Assembly (NCBI GenBank): GCA_029216955.1
Contig: JANAVB010016200.1
Location: 849,675 to 913,674 of the forward strand
Direction of reading: 5' to 3'
Length of the DNA: 64,000 bases
From: Iris pallida
Taxonomy: Eukaryota > Streptophyta > Magnoliopsida > Asparagales > Iridaceae
Of this stretch, positions 1-8,248 are shown one piece after another; the first letter of the stretch is position 1, and every line of letters begins with the position of its first letter. The notes under the pieces are model-generated. The model saw nothing but the letters and a program-made list of their open reading frames with translations, did no database searches and was not told where the DNA came from. A program made the translations under genes and the position numbers.

Positions 1-375
1 ATTGTTAGTACATTCTAGAAAGAAAACATAAATATTTTCTTGCATGATCCGTTCATATACGAGATTTTCGGTAGAAATTTCATAGATAGAATATTTTTCT
101 TTCAAAAGTTGATGCCATAACAATTATCTGCCAAATGACTTGTACTCAATAGGTTATGTTTCAACTCTGTGAATAGACAAACATCTTTTATTTCTAGATA
201 GGGAGACCTACTAACAGTACCGTTACCAATAATATCACCTCTCATATTATTGTCGAAGGCGACGTATCCTTCTTTCTTCATCGATAGTGTAGCGAATTAA
301 GATGCATCACCAGTCATGTGTCGTAAACATCTGCTATCGAGTATCCACTTTCGTTTTGCATAAGAGGGTTGAGGG
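1..375 (-). pseudogene. SIRE-like copia: protease / GAG-pre-integrase fragment
   Basis: On the minus strand this stretch encodes the copia aspartic-protease site region (WILDSRCLRHMTGDAS) followed by the pre-integrase segment (ending near KHNLLSTSHLADNCYG). These are typical of Ty1/copia polyproteins just after the Gag zinc knuckle. The family motif is DSG, but here it reads DSR, so the protease would be inactive. In-frame stops and a frameshift against the upstream piece show it is decayed. The fragment continues off the left edge of the window. It joins cleanly to sequence at 18302 once element A and one copy of its 5-bp target duplication are removed, so it is the interior of the copia element whose 5' LTR lies near 20170. 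Confidence 0.85.
371..375. repeat. Target-site duplication GAGGG, left copy (element A)
   Basis: GAGGG directly precedes the TGTAGAAG terminus at 376 and recurs directly after the CTTCTACA terminus at 18297-18301. Five bases is the expected staggered cut for an LTR-element integrase. The copia sequence is continuous across the site once element A is removed. Confidence 0.9.
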
Positions 376-539
376 TGTAGAAGCATAGAAAATATCAGAA
401 TAATGGTCCATGCGGCTCCGGATACGAAGCCCATGCGGCTCATATGGGAGCTGTCTTATACAGTTCAAAGGAAGACTCTCCGTCTCATGCGGCTCGAGAG
501 TGTATGCGGTTCAGCAGGAATATGCGGCTCGATCGATGC

Positions 540-1135
540 CACGTGTCCCCCTGTGATCCTTCCCTACAGCTGGCCCTTTGAATAATGGCCTTATTTAATG
601 CTCTGACACGATTTGACGACTGTGGCGGCTCTGGCATAAAGTGTCATAACGGTTCTGCCATAATGACAGACCCTTCGGGAAAGGAAGAAGATCTCTGACC
701 CGATCCGTCAGAAATCCTAGGTTACCACGTGGTAAATCTCATACGGCTTAAATAGAGAACAGCTTCATGCGGCTCACTGAGAAGTCACCCTATATGACTA
801 GCAGAAATCAGCCATATGCGGTCCACTGAGAGCTCAGCCCCTGCGGCTCAATACAACGCTAACTCATGCGGCTCGCAAAGACTATGCATATGCGGCTCAT
901 TGAGAGTTCGTTCCCTACGGTTCGATGAAGCATTGTCCTATGCGGCTCACGAAGAGTATCTCCCTGCGGTTCAAGTGTTGCCCATCCTATGCTGCTCTGG
1001 CAGGACCCACAATCAAAACACGTGGCATCGGATCAATCAACGATTTAACCGAATCTCAACAAATATATTTGACATCATCATCATAATTACTGAGATCAAG
1101 GCATATCATTTATCATCAAGCCAACGGGACACGTG
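540..1135 (+). promoter_or_regulatory. Four G-box/ABRE-like CACGTG cores in the LTR U3
   Basis: CACGTG cores lie at 540-545, 726-731, 1019-1024 and 1130-1135; the last two sit in an ACACGTGGC context, which matches the plant abscisic-acid response element/G-box. They lie upstream of the LTR TATA box. Binding by bZIP or bHLH factors is known for this motif in plants. That the LTR responds to ABA or stress is inference. Confidence 0.5.
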
Positions 1136-1331
1136 GCGAGCAATCGAATATTGGTAGAATCTATCATAGAGATTTAAAGCAGTTAACATTAATTGCTCAC
1201 AAGATTCGGTGCTATCCTCATTAATGGCCGAGATTCATTGTAATCAGGATCAAGGGTTCAGATAGATTGAAGGAGCGCCGACATTCCAAACAAATGATCA
1301 TTAGCGAACCCTAATGATCATACCCCACTCT

Positions 1332-1339
1332 TATAAATA
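1332..1339 (+). promoter_or_regulatory. TATA box of element A left LTR
   Basis: TATAAATA lies about 950 bp into the LTR. The equivalent sits at 17333-17340 (minus strand) in the right LTR and TATAAATG at 57170-57177 in the solo LTR. Transcription would start near 1365. Because this LTR is flipped, it would drive transcription rightward, into the antisense gene and not gag-pol. Confidence 0.6.
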
Positions 1340-1648
1340 GCCAGCATCATTTCTTTGCACAAGGACCGGCAACAAAAGAATAAAAATATACAGAGTCAGA
1401 GAGAGAATACACAGAAAGAGAGAGAAGCCAGGAGAGCAATAGAGGAGCAAAAAGAGCACTTCTTCGTCAACGCCAACCATCTTTTCACATGGAGCCAAGG
1501 CTGCATACCGATCGTCCAAGGAGTAAGGCAGGGCTGCCGTCGCCTTCCCGAGCCTCTATCGTCACCCCCCAGAATCTAAAATAAATAATTGTACTTAGAT
1601 TGTTGTACCTAGGTTTTCGTCCCTAGGCTTTCTTTTTACAAGCGAGTT

Positions 1649-1830
1649 TGTATTGTGAGTCTAGGTTCAGTCCTCCAATAATTGTTCTGTACTTTTACAA
1701 TCATCGTATTTGCCATTGATTGTATTGTGAGTCTAGGTTCAGTCCTCCAATAATTGTTCTGTACTTTTTATAAGCTAGTTTGTATTGTGAGACTAGTTTT
1801 TAATTTACAAAATTGAAACACTTTGAATAA
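1649..1830. repeat. Rearranged LTR-tail junction (direct repeats plus micro-inversion)
   Basis: A stretch of about 48 bp beginning TGTATTGTGAGTCTAGG occurs at about 1649 and again at about 1720, with a third shorter and diverged piece near 1793. Between the first two lies TCGTATTTGCCATTGATTG (from 1704), which is the LTR tail plus the first three internal bases in inverted orientation (compare 16954-16973). No primer-binding site follows. The pattern suggests template switching or end-joining when the left LTR acquired its flipped orientation. Confidence 0.7.
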
Positions 1831-1904
1831 GAAGCATGGTCCCGTTCATGCCGCATAAGTGTCCCGGTCACATAGATTCATCTGTCCGCATAGGCTCTTT
1901 GCCA

Positions 1905-2203
1905 CGTGTCCTGACTACGTGTGCAAATCTTCATTAAATGCTCTTGATTCGTTTTGATTTAACGCCGCCTTTTGGGGGAGGATCCCAAGGGTCGGTTTTG
2001 CCTTGACCGAAGCGTTTTTACCTTTGTCTTTTGAAGCAGTACGTAATCCGAGGCGCAATCCGAGACGTCTGTTCGTTTCGTGGGTCTCTTTCGCCTATAA
2101 ATAAGAGTCATTTAGTCTCTTGGGGGTTTCTTTACCTTCTCTCTTTGCTTGAATTCTCTGTCGCCGTCTTTGCTCTTCGTCTTCTTCCTTTAATCGATCG
2201 ACA
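1905..2203 (+). promoter_or_regulatory. Promoter and 5' UTR of the antisense PMD gene
   Basis: A G-box core lies at 1913-1918 and TATAAATA at 2096-2103. A pyrimidine-rich leader of roughly 70 nt follows, then the ATG at 2204 in the strong plant context ACAATGGC. CCGCATAAG/CCGCATAGG octamer relatives occur at about 1850 and 1886. This is a self-contained promoter inside the retroelement, separate from the LTR promoter. Confidence 0.65.
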
Positions 2204-2372
2204 ATGGCTCCCAAGAAGGTCGCTGCTGCTACGGGCAAGAAGGCTGCCTCATCTTCTGCGGCAGCGAAGGGCAAGAAGGCCGCGTCTTCATCGACTGCGG
2301 CGGCGAACATGGCGTCTCCTCCGCCGGCTGACGTGCCTGCTTTTCACCCCGACGTCCACCCGCCTATTGCTG
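2204..2372 (+). CDS. Antisense gene exon 1: basic, Ala-rich N-terminus
   Basis: Encodes a low-complexity tail with repeated GKKAASSS units that resembles histone-tail or nuclear-localisation sequence, then a Pro-rich stretch. The exon ends at a GT donor (2373); its 169-base length leaves phase 1, which matches the acceptor at 2959/2960. Without splicing the frame ends a few codons past the donor. Confidence 0.7.
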
Positions 2373-2959
2373 GTAGGATTCCTTAATATGAACCGCCATG
2401 GCTACGCCGTATATTTTATGCGCGAGCCTATATTCCAAAGCGTACTGTGTGTCCGACTCATGCTCGGGCCGCATGGGGTATGACCCAGGTTTGAGCCGCA
2501 TGAAAGTGGTTGCATAACTACTTCTTTATCAAGACCGCATAAGCTCATCAGGATTTGGACTGTACGAGCTCTTTCAAACTGAGTCGTTCAAGCACATTTC
2601 GAACCGAACCGCATAAGCTCATCCTCGCTGGACCGCATAAGCTCATCCTCGCAGGGCTACATAAGCTTTTTCGAGCCGAATAAGCTTATTCAAATCGGAC
2701 CATATTCGCATACACTCCCTTCGAACCGTATAAATTCCTCCGCAATGAGCCGCATGAGTTCCTTTTGAACGGAACCGCATAAGCTTATTCGCACTGGACC
2801 GCAGGGGCTCTTTCAAACTGAGCCGCATAAGCCCATTTAGACTGATCTGTACAAACCTTCTTAAACTGAGCCGCATGAGGCTATACTGAGCCGCATAAGC
2901 ATCATGTAGTTTTGTGTTTCAGTTATCTTTTTGACTTATTTCTTTTGCCTCTTCTTCAG
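2373..2959 (+). repeat. Intron 1, packed with GAGCCGCAT / CCGCATAAG octamer repeats
   Basis: Bounded by a GT donor and a polypyrimidine-CAG acceptor (CTCTTCTTCAG, ending 2959). Inside, exact GAGCCGCA occurs at 2493, 2747, 2820, 2868 and 2888, and the relative CCGCATAAG(C) at least eight times between 2530 and 2900, at loose spacings of about 20-60 bp. The octamer is the reverse complement of the TGCGGCTC that fills the left LTR, and has the same orientation as in the right LTR. Confidence 0.75.
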
Positions 2960-5399
2960 TGAATCTGCCCGTGAATCCTGCGGGGGAACTTATGGTAGGC
3001 TCCCGTCAGTTTGCCTCGGGCGTACATCGGGATGACTTAGTTCGTCAAGTGTCCGAACAGCTACTTGTTGACGAACCTTTGGAGTGACTAAATGCTATCA
3101 GGGTTCAATCTTTTCAATTCCTTGGTGATATGATGAGCTCCGGGCAGTCTGATGGGAAGTATCTGAAACCGGTTTTCCTCTTTGGGGATGCGTTGGTCAT
3201 AGAAAACTCCCGAGTGCTGGATGTTTCCGAGAGTTGGGATTTTGACCTGGACGGGATGCCAATTCACATCCCTATTATGAAGCGTCATTTCCCTTTTGAG
3301 TGGTTCAATATGATCGTTCTGGATAGGCAGATGCCGGACACCCTCACTCCAACCCGATCGAGGATGTTTGTCGGTAACATCCGTTATAACAGAGCCACTG
3401 GGTCAGTGCGCGCGGTCAAAGATCTGGCCAGTCGGTCCGTGATGGGGTTAGTTCCGGGTACCTTCATCAACACTCCCGGCCCTAACTTTTCATTCTTCCA
3501 GGCTGATATCTTCCTGAGTCAGCTTGCTCGCAAAGGGTCCTATCCTATTGGCAGGTTGGTACTGCCGAGCTGGTTGCACCCCATTCCCCCGTGGGCTAAT
3601 CTGACCTCATGGATTCTGCGAAAGTTCGAAGAGTTTTTGCGGGGAGTCAAACTTTATGACGCTATCCGGGGTACCAGCCACGGGTTGTCCGTTAATAAGC
3701 CACTGTTCATGGCCCTTCTGGAGATGTACAATCATCGGACGGGGACCATTTTCACCCCTGTTGGAGAATTGGGGCTCGCTCTTCACGAGATGTATGCTGT
3801 CTCCAAGCTCTCCTGGGGGGATGAACCCTTCGAAGTGTACACTCCGACGAATGAGGAGCTCCAAGATTTGGATCAACGATTCCCCAGTTTCGTCGCCGTG
3901 TATCAAGAACTATTATGCCATCATAGCACCTGTCACCGGACGACTATCCAGAAAAATGACAGCTCGGAAGGGGACTCTCCCCATACTAAATCTTGGGTCG
4001 CATACCTTTTCAAGTTTAGCGCGGCTGGCCGGGTTACTTCCCGAGATCGTTTAACTCCTAGGGAAGTAGAGGCCTTGGTATCGACCGCTAAGAGGTCAAA
4101 GTCTAAAAGTGACAGGTTCGAGAGCCAGATTGACTCCTTCAGCTACTTTTGTTATGGTACCCGGCGGTTGTCAGAGAAGGCACTTTTGGCCGGGTTTCTA
4201 ATAGTATGGCTGCGCAACTGCGTGGTCTCAGGAGGGACAGGTTCTATTGAGAGGATCAGTCGCCACTTCATTCTTCCTGCCGTGAAGTTGGCCTTTGGGG
4301 TCAGGCTGGCTCTTCTTCCTGCCATGGTGTGCAGTATTCAGCATGGTCTCCGCGCCTTCTCGTCTAAGGTCATTGCTCGTGACATGGCAATAGATTTTGA
4401 ACGTGTAGAATTGCCTTATCATTACTTGCTGGGATGGCTATTGCTGTATTATCAGTCCTTGATGAGGCCTGGGATGGGAGATGGCATTACAGATGATGAC
4501 GCATTTCTTTTCAAGTATCACCACCAGCCTTGGGAATGTAGTACCATGCCGGCGTGTAGGAGGATGCTGGCGAGGGTGGACGGGTACAATTTCTTCGTGT
4601 CCGTTCCTCATTTCACTGATCAAGAGGTGAGGAGTGTTCATGTTGATGGGGTTGGACCTCCTCATTTCTTGCCTGAAAAGATGTGCATCTAGTTTACCGG
4701 AATCGCAATACTGTGTATTTGGAGCCCTACTTGCCTAGTAGGTTTGCCCGTCAATTTGGGTATAGTCAGCTATTCCTCGGGCGCCCCAGTTCTCACCTGG
4801 GATTTGAAGGTAGCTTTCTTGATGGTATTAGGGCGTGGAGCTACTATGACACCTGTCATACTCGGACTAGCTTCTTGGTTCCTGCGGCAAACGTGATAGG
4901 GGAAATCCTGCATATGGCGGCCCTATATCATGTTACGACGAATCCTCCTTCCCTCGATTTTGACTCGAGGACTAGCTTCATTATGGGCACTCGCCTGGCG
5001 GAGAAGGCTACGACGTCGAGGGCCAAGAAGAAAGGGACGAATAGAGTTCCTTCGCCCGATTCCGAGTCCTTCGACACAATTGAGGAAGACAACGAACGGG
5101 ACGACGAAGACTCCCTTTCTTCGGATGACGAGGCAATGGCGGATCAGTCTCCCGTTATAGCAGGTGATATGATGACGGATCAACCGTCGACTGTATTTGA
5201 TAAAGCAGTGGACCAGTTACCATCTGTGTCGGAGGTGGTACGGGTAGATCTACTGCCCGTCATACCTGGTCCCTCACGTAAGTGAGGCAGGCGTGAGTCT
5301 ACTGGCGGAGGGGTAACTTTTTCTGTAAAGAGAGCGACGGTCGGTCCCCGTAGACTGCTTATTACGGAGAAGGGTGAGGATGTAGACGGCATTCCGGAG
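2960..5399 (+). CDS. Antisense gene exon 2: Plant Mobile Domain and acidic linker
   Basis: Completes a codon split with exon 1 and reads through to a phase-0 donor (GTAAGT at 5400). A TGA at 3085-3087 interrupts it; the open part from 3130 is 520 codons, and after a frameshift near 4680 another 200 codons stay open. The PMD core spans roughly residues 150-520 of the open part and ends in the second piece at the YLPSRFARQFGYSQ segment. A Lys/Arg patch and an Asp/Glu/Ser run follow. A TGA at 5283-5285 lies about 40 codons before the donor. It resembles other transposon PMDs more than any enzyme I can name. Confidence 0.75.
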
Positions 5400-5472
5400 G
5401 TAAGTCGGAGCCTTCTCTTTATTGTAGTTTCCTTCTTTTCTGAAGATATGACTCAATTACTTTTCTTTGTAG
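5400..5472 (+). other. Intron 2 of the antisense gene
   Basis: Donor GTAAGT at 5400, T-rich tract, acceptor TTTCTTTGTAG ending 5472. The 73-nt length is close to the minimum for plant introns. Phase 0 on both sides keeps exon 2 and exon 3 in frame. Confidence 0.7.
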
Positions 5473-6996
5473 ATGTCTGGTGAATCGTCCTTTCCTGAAC
5501 CGTCCATTTCCCTTGGAGCTGATCCGGCCCTTGCTGTTTTGATTAGCGGCGTGTGCGCCGCGATCCTTTCTGCAGGTGCTCTCTTAACGGTGGCTGGAAG
5601 CTCCCAGGTTGCTGAAACCTCGGCCCGGGGTGATGAAGGTTTCCTTGGACCCGTCCCTGAAACCGCCAATTTTCAGCAATGCGGTGCTGATCTCGGTGTG
5701 CCCCCTCCCGAGGATGCAAGGGCGGAGGAGTCTATTGTACCTGACTCGGAGGCTGTTGGTGAAGGGGCTATGGTGGCTGCAGGCGAGTCTCGGCCTTCAC
5801 ACTCCTCCACTGGTAGGATAAGCCAGATATTGACTAGTGAGGGGGCTTATTTGCTCTATCAACATATCCTTCAGGTCAAATCGATTCATGGTTGCCTTGG
5901 CCCTGCAGATCCTGACCCTTTACTTCCCGCCGTGGATGTTCTTGGGGAAGGCTCGGTCTGTCGTGATACGGGAGGAAGGAGCGTTCCCTCTCCTTTGTCG
6001 TCTCACGTCAAGGAGCCTCCTGCCAGCTCTGGGCCGATGGGAATGGGGTTGGCGATGGTCTCCGCCTTATCCTCTGCAGATTATACGGCTCCGGAGGCCG
6101 ACCTTTCGACCCTGCCGAGTATTCAAGTTTTGCAGGCTGCCGAAGAGGAGTTGGCCGCTGTTCAAGCGTCATTTCGTGCGGAGCTGGTTTCTCTCGTAGC
6201 AGAAGCGGCAGATTCTGTTGCATCTTCTTTGGTGCTGCCAGCCACGCTCCCGTTGACACCGGCCTCCATGGAGACTCTGAACGAGGCGACGTAGGACGTG
6301 GTAGACAGCTTCTATCATCATTTGACAAGGGGCGTAGACGCTGCCGTAGGACGGGGGACCCCATTTTCTCTATCTCTTCAGTGCGCTCGGGGTCAAATTG
6401 TGACCTTGAAGTCCCTTCCTGGCGGGGTAGGATTGGATGCACTGCTGGAGCCTAAGCTGACGGAAGCTGATCAGCTTGTGACCCAGCTACTGGCGATACG
6501 ACAGGCGGGCTTGCCCGCTGCGATCGAGCGGGAGCGGGGCTTCCTCATTGCTGCTCGGGATCGGATTAAGCTAGCCCGAGATACTGCTGGGCTAGTTGTA
6601 CGGGGGGACCTTGATAAGTTCTCCGCTTCGTATGACCAGCTGGGTCGCAGGAGTCAGGCTTGCCGTGCTCAGGAAGAGTCCGCTTCTCGTGGAATTGCTG
6701 ATACGAAGGAGCGGATTCTTGGACTCCAGAGGCAACTGGCCTTCTTAGAATCAGAGCTGGAGGCTGCTCAGGCGGAGCAGGAGTCGATCGTTCGGGAGGC
6801 CGAGAAGGTTTCCCGATCATCCGATAACCTGGAGCGGGCCATTAAGAAATTTGAAGATAACTGGCAGGCTCACGCTCATCTGGAGGATGAGGCGGTGCTG
6901 ACCCGCGAGGCAGAGCGTCGAGCCTCCCAGAGGTTTGAGCGGTCGGTTGTTTTGCTGAGAGACCGTCTCAGGGCGTTATGTGCCCCAGAGCAGTGA
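5473..6996 (+). CDS. Antisense gene exon 3: C-terminal coiled-coil region
   Basis: The frame runs from 5473 to the stop at 6994-6996, with one in-frame TAG at 6292-6294. The first half is Ser/Pro/Gly-rich and probably disordered. The second half (about 6400-6980) is dense in Glu, Arg, Ala and Leu (for example LAFLESELEAAQAEQESIVR), giving heptad-like spacing typical of a dimerising coiled coil. No catalytic motif is visible. The coiled coil suggests homo-oligomerisation or scaffolding, which is inference. Confidence 0.7.
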
Positions 6997-7075
6997 TCAG
7001 CCGTCTGTTTCCTTTGTTTTCTCTTTTTTTTTGTAAGGGATGTGATCCCCAAATGATGTAGTACGTTAAATTTTG

Positions 7076-7081
7076 AATAAA
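7076..7081 (+). terminator. Poly(A) signal of the antisense gene
   Basis: AATAAA lies about 80 nt after the antisense gene's stop codon, preceded by a T-rich tract. The spacing is normal for plant mRNA 3' ends. It supports an independent transcript that ends before the convergent gag-pol. Confidence 0.55.
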
Positions 7082-7156
7082 TGAGCCTGTTTCAACTCAT
7101 CATCTCTTTCTTGTACTTGTGACGTCTGTGGAATTTGGACTTGCTGGAGGATTTAT

Positions 7157-7895
7157 TTGTGGACCTGTTATCCTAGACGTACCTTGGTTTTAGGTACGGA
7201 TAACAAGTTTGGACAGGATGTCCGGAACAGCCGTGGCAAAGTGGTCATGGATGTTCTCGGTGCTTTAAAAAAAAGAATGCCGTAGAGCAGCTGGGCTCCC
7301 GGGGCATGGTGGGGTAGTGGATTTATGCTAAGAAGCTTAGCAAAGGAATGTTTGTGGACCTATTATCCTTGGCGTACCCTGGTTCGGGATACAGATAATA
7401 GGGTGAAAGGAAAACCAACATATTTGCTCAGAGGTCATGAGGACATGACAAGCATGAGGGTTTTACCGTGGAACCTTCCTGCTCAGAGGTAGTGAGGACA
7501 TGGCAGGGGAGGTTTTACGGGAGATATTTGTGGTCAACAGCGGACATTTGTGGACCTATTATCCTTGTCGTACTCCGGTTGTGGGTACAGATAATAGGTC
7601 GAAAGGAGACCGACATACTTGCTCAGAGGTAATATGGACATGGCAAGCATGAAGGGTTTTTCGACGGAGCCTTCCCACTCAGAGGTAATGATGACATGGC
7701 AGGAGTGGGCTCAATGAAGAGGGAGTACATAGAACGACTCAGAGGTAGGAGAACGTGGAGGTTCTATGTGAGGGGCGGTTTGCTTTTGGTGGAAATGAAA
7801 ATGATTCAGAGGTAATGAGGACATGTCCGTTTTCGGAAATTTGTGGATCGATTACCCTTTTTGTGCACTGGGAGTGCGGGTATTGGATCATGAGG
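7157..7895. repeat. Hairpin repeat block between the convergent genes
   Basis: A unit beginning TTTGTGGACCTATTATCC starts at 7157, 7351, 7547 and, more diverged, 7840 (spacing 194, 196, 293 bp). Each unit has a hairpin whose outer arms are CCTATTATC and GATAATAGG and whose inner arms read like GTACCC / GGGTAC. Between them a shorter element, CTCAGAGGTAATGAGGACAT and variants, recurs at least six times (about 7429-7815). No coding capacity is seen. The block lies at the 3' ends of both converging genes. Confidence 0.75.
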
Positions 7896-7968
7896 GAGGA
7901 TCTCTTCCAGGAAGAAAGTTCAGAGGTATAATCATACGTGACTTACTATCTGAAAGAGTGACCGAAAT

Positions 7969-8248
7969 GTGAGTTCAGAGGCACCAGCGGGTACATAACT
8001 CGGTAAATTAACATATTGAAAAAGTGAGAGTCCAGCGGCACCAGCGGGTACATGACTCGATAATCTAAAGGGGATGTAGGGGTGAGTTCAGGGGCACCAG
8101 CAGGTACATGACTCGATGATCTTGAAATGTTATGGGTGTGAGTTCAGTGGTACCAGCCGGTACATGACTCGATAATCTGAAATGCTGAGGGTGTGAGTTC
8201 AGTGGTACCAGCGGGTGCATGACTCAAGGACTTTATAGCGAATGTCGT
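7969..8248. repeat. Five-unit, ~56-bp palindromic tandem array
   Basis: Units start at 7969, 8024, 8082, 8138 and 8193 with GTGAGTTCAG or a close variant. Each carries nested inverted arms GAGT..CA / TG..ACTC and GGTACC / GGTAC around an AGC loop. The array runs almost exactly up to the gag-pol stop codon at 8249, so it forms the gag-pol 3' UTR on one strand. The arms are conserved better than the spacers, which suggests structure matters. Confidence 0.75.

Larger units (their letters stand above)
376..1703 (+). repeat. Element A left LTR, in plus (flipped) orientation
   Basis: Starts TGTAGAAGC and matches the right LTR (16957-18296) as a reverse complement over its whole length with only scattered differences. 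A solo copy at 56222-57585 shows the same start. The expected 3' end, the short tail finishing CAAACA seen in the other two copies, is missing; the LTR breaks off at ACAATCA and runs into a rearranged junction. It contains nine exact TGCGGCTC octamers (411, 434, 488, 523, 768, 842, 867, 891, 941) plus variants, four G-box cores and a TATA box. Small ORFs in it (for example at 403 and 816) are by-products of the repeated octamer and are not judged to be genes. Confidence 0.9.
2204..6996 (+). pseudogene. Antisense three-exon gene of element A: Plant Mobile Domain plus coiled-coil protein
   Basis: Three exons fit with correct splice phases: 2204-2372, 2960-5399 and 5473-6996, about 1,370 codons. 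The N-terminus is Lys/Ala/Ser-rich. Exon 2 encodes a Plant Mobile Domain, recognised by the block KPLFMALLEMYNHRTGTIFT and a later ARQFGY segment, followed by an acidic linker (TIEEDNERDDEDSLSSDDE). Exon 3 ends in a long charged heptad-like region. Breaks are a TGA at 3085-3087, a frameshift near 4680, a TGA at 5283-5285 and a TAG at 6292-6294. The PMD family is known in MAIN/MAIL host proteins and in transposable elements; its molecular function in elements is not settled. The gene lies antisense to and converges on gag-pol, the position of extra ORFs in the Tat lineage. A nuclear, DNA- or RNA-associated role is inference. Confidence 0.8.

Noticed and set aside
403..1157. Plus-strand ORFs of 60 and 113 codons in the element A LTR, mirrored at 17536 and 18087
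   Set aside because: They are conserved only because the LTRs are copies; the peptides are translations of the repeated octamer with no domain.
2204..6996. Ordinary host gene unrelated to the retroelement
   Set aside because: It lies fully between the LTRs, in the known antisense-ORF position of Tat elements, and its intron shares the LTR octamer.
7969..8248. Regularly spaced palindromic repeats that look CRISPR-like
   Set aside because: Units are about 56 bp with similar spacers, lie in a retrotransposon 3' UTR of a plant, and have no cas genes.
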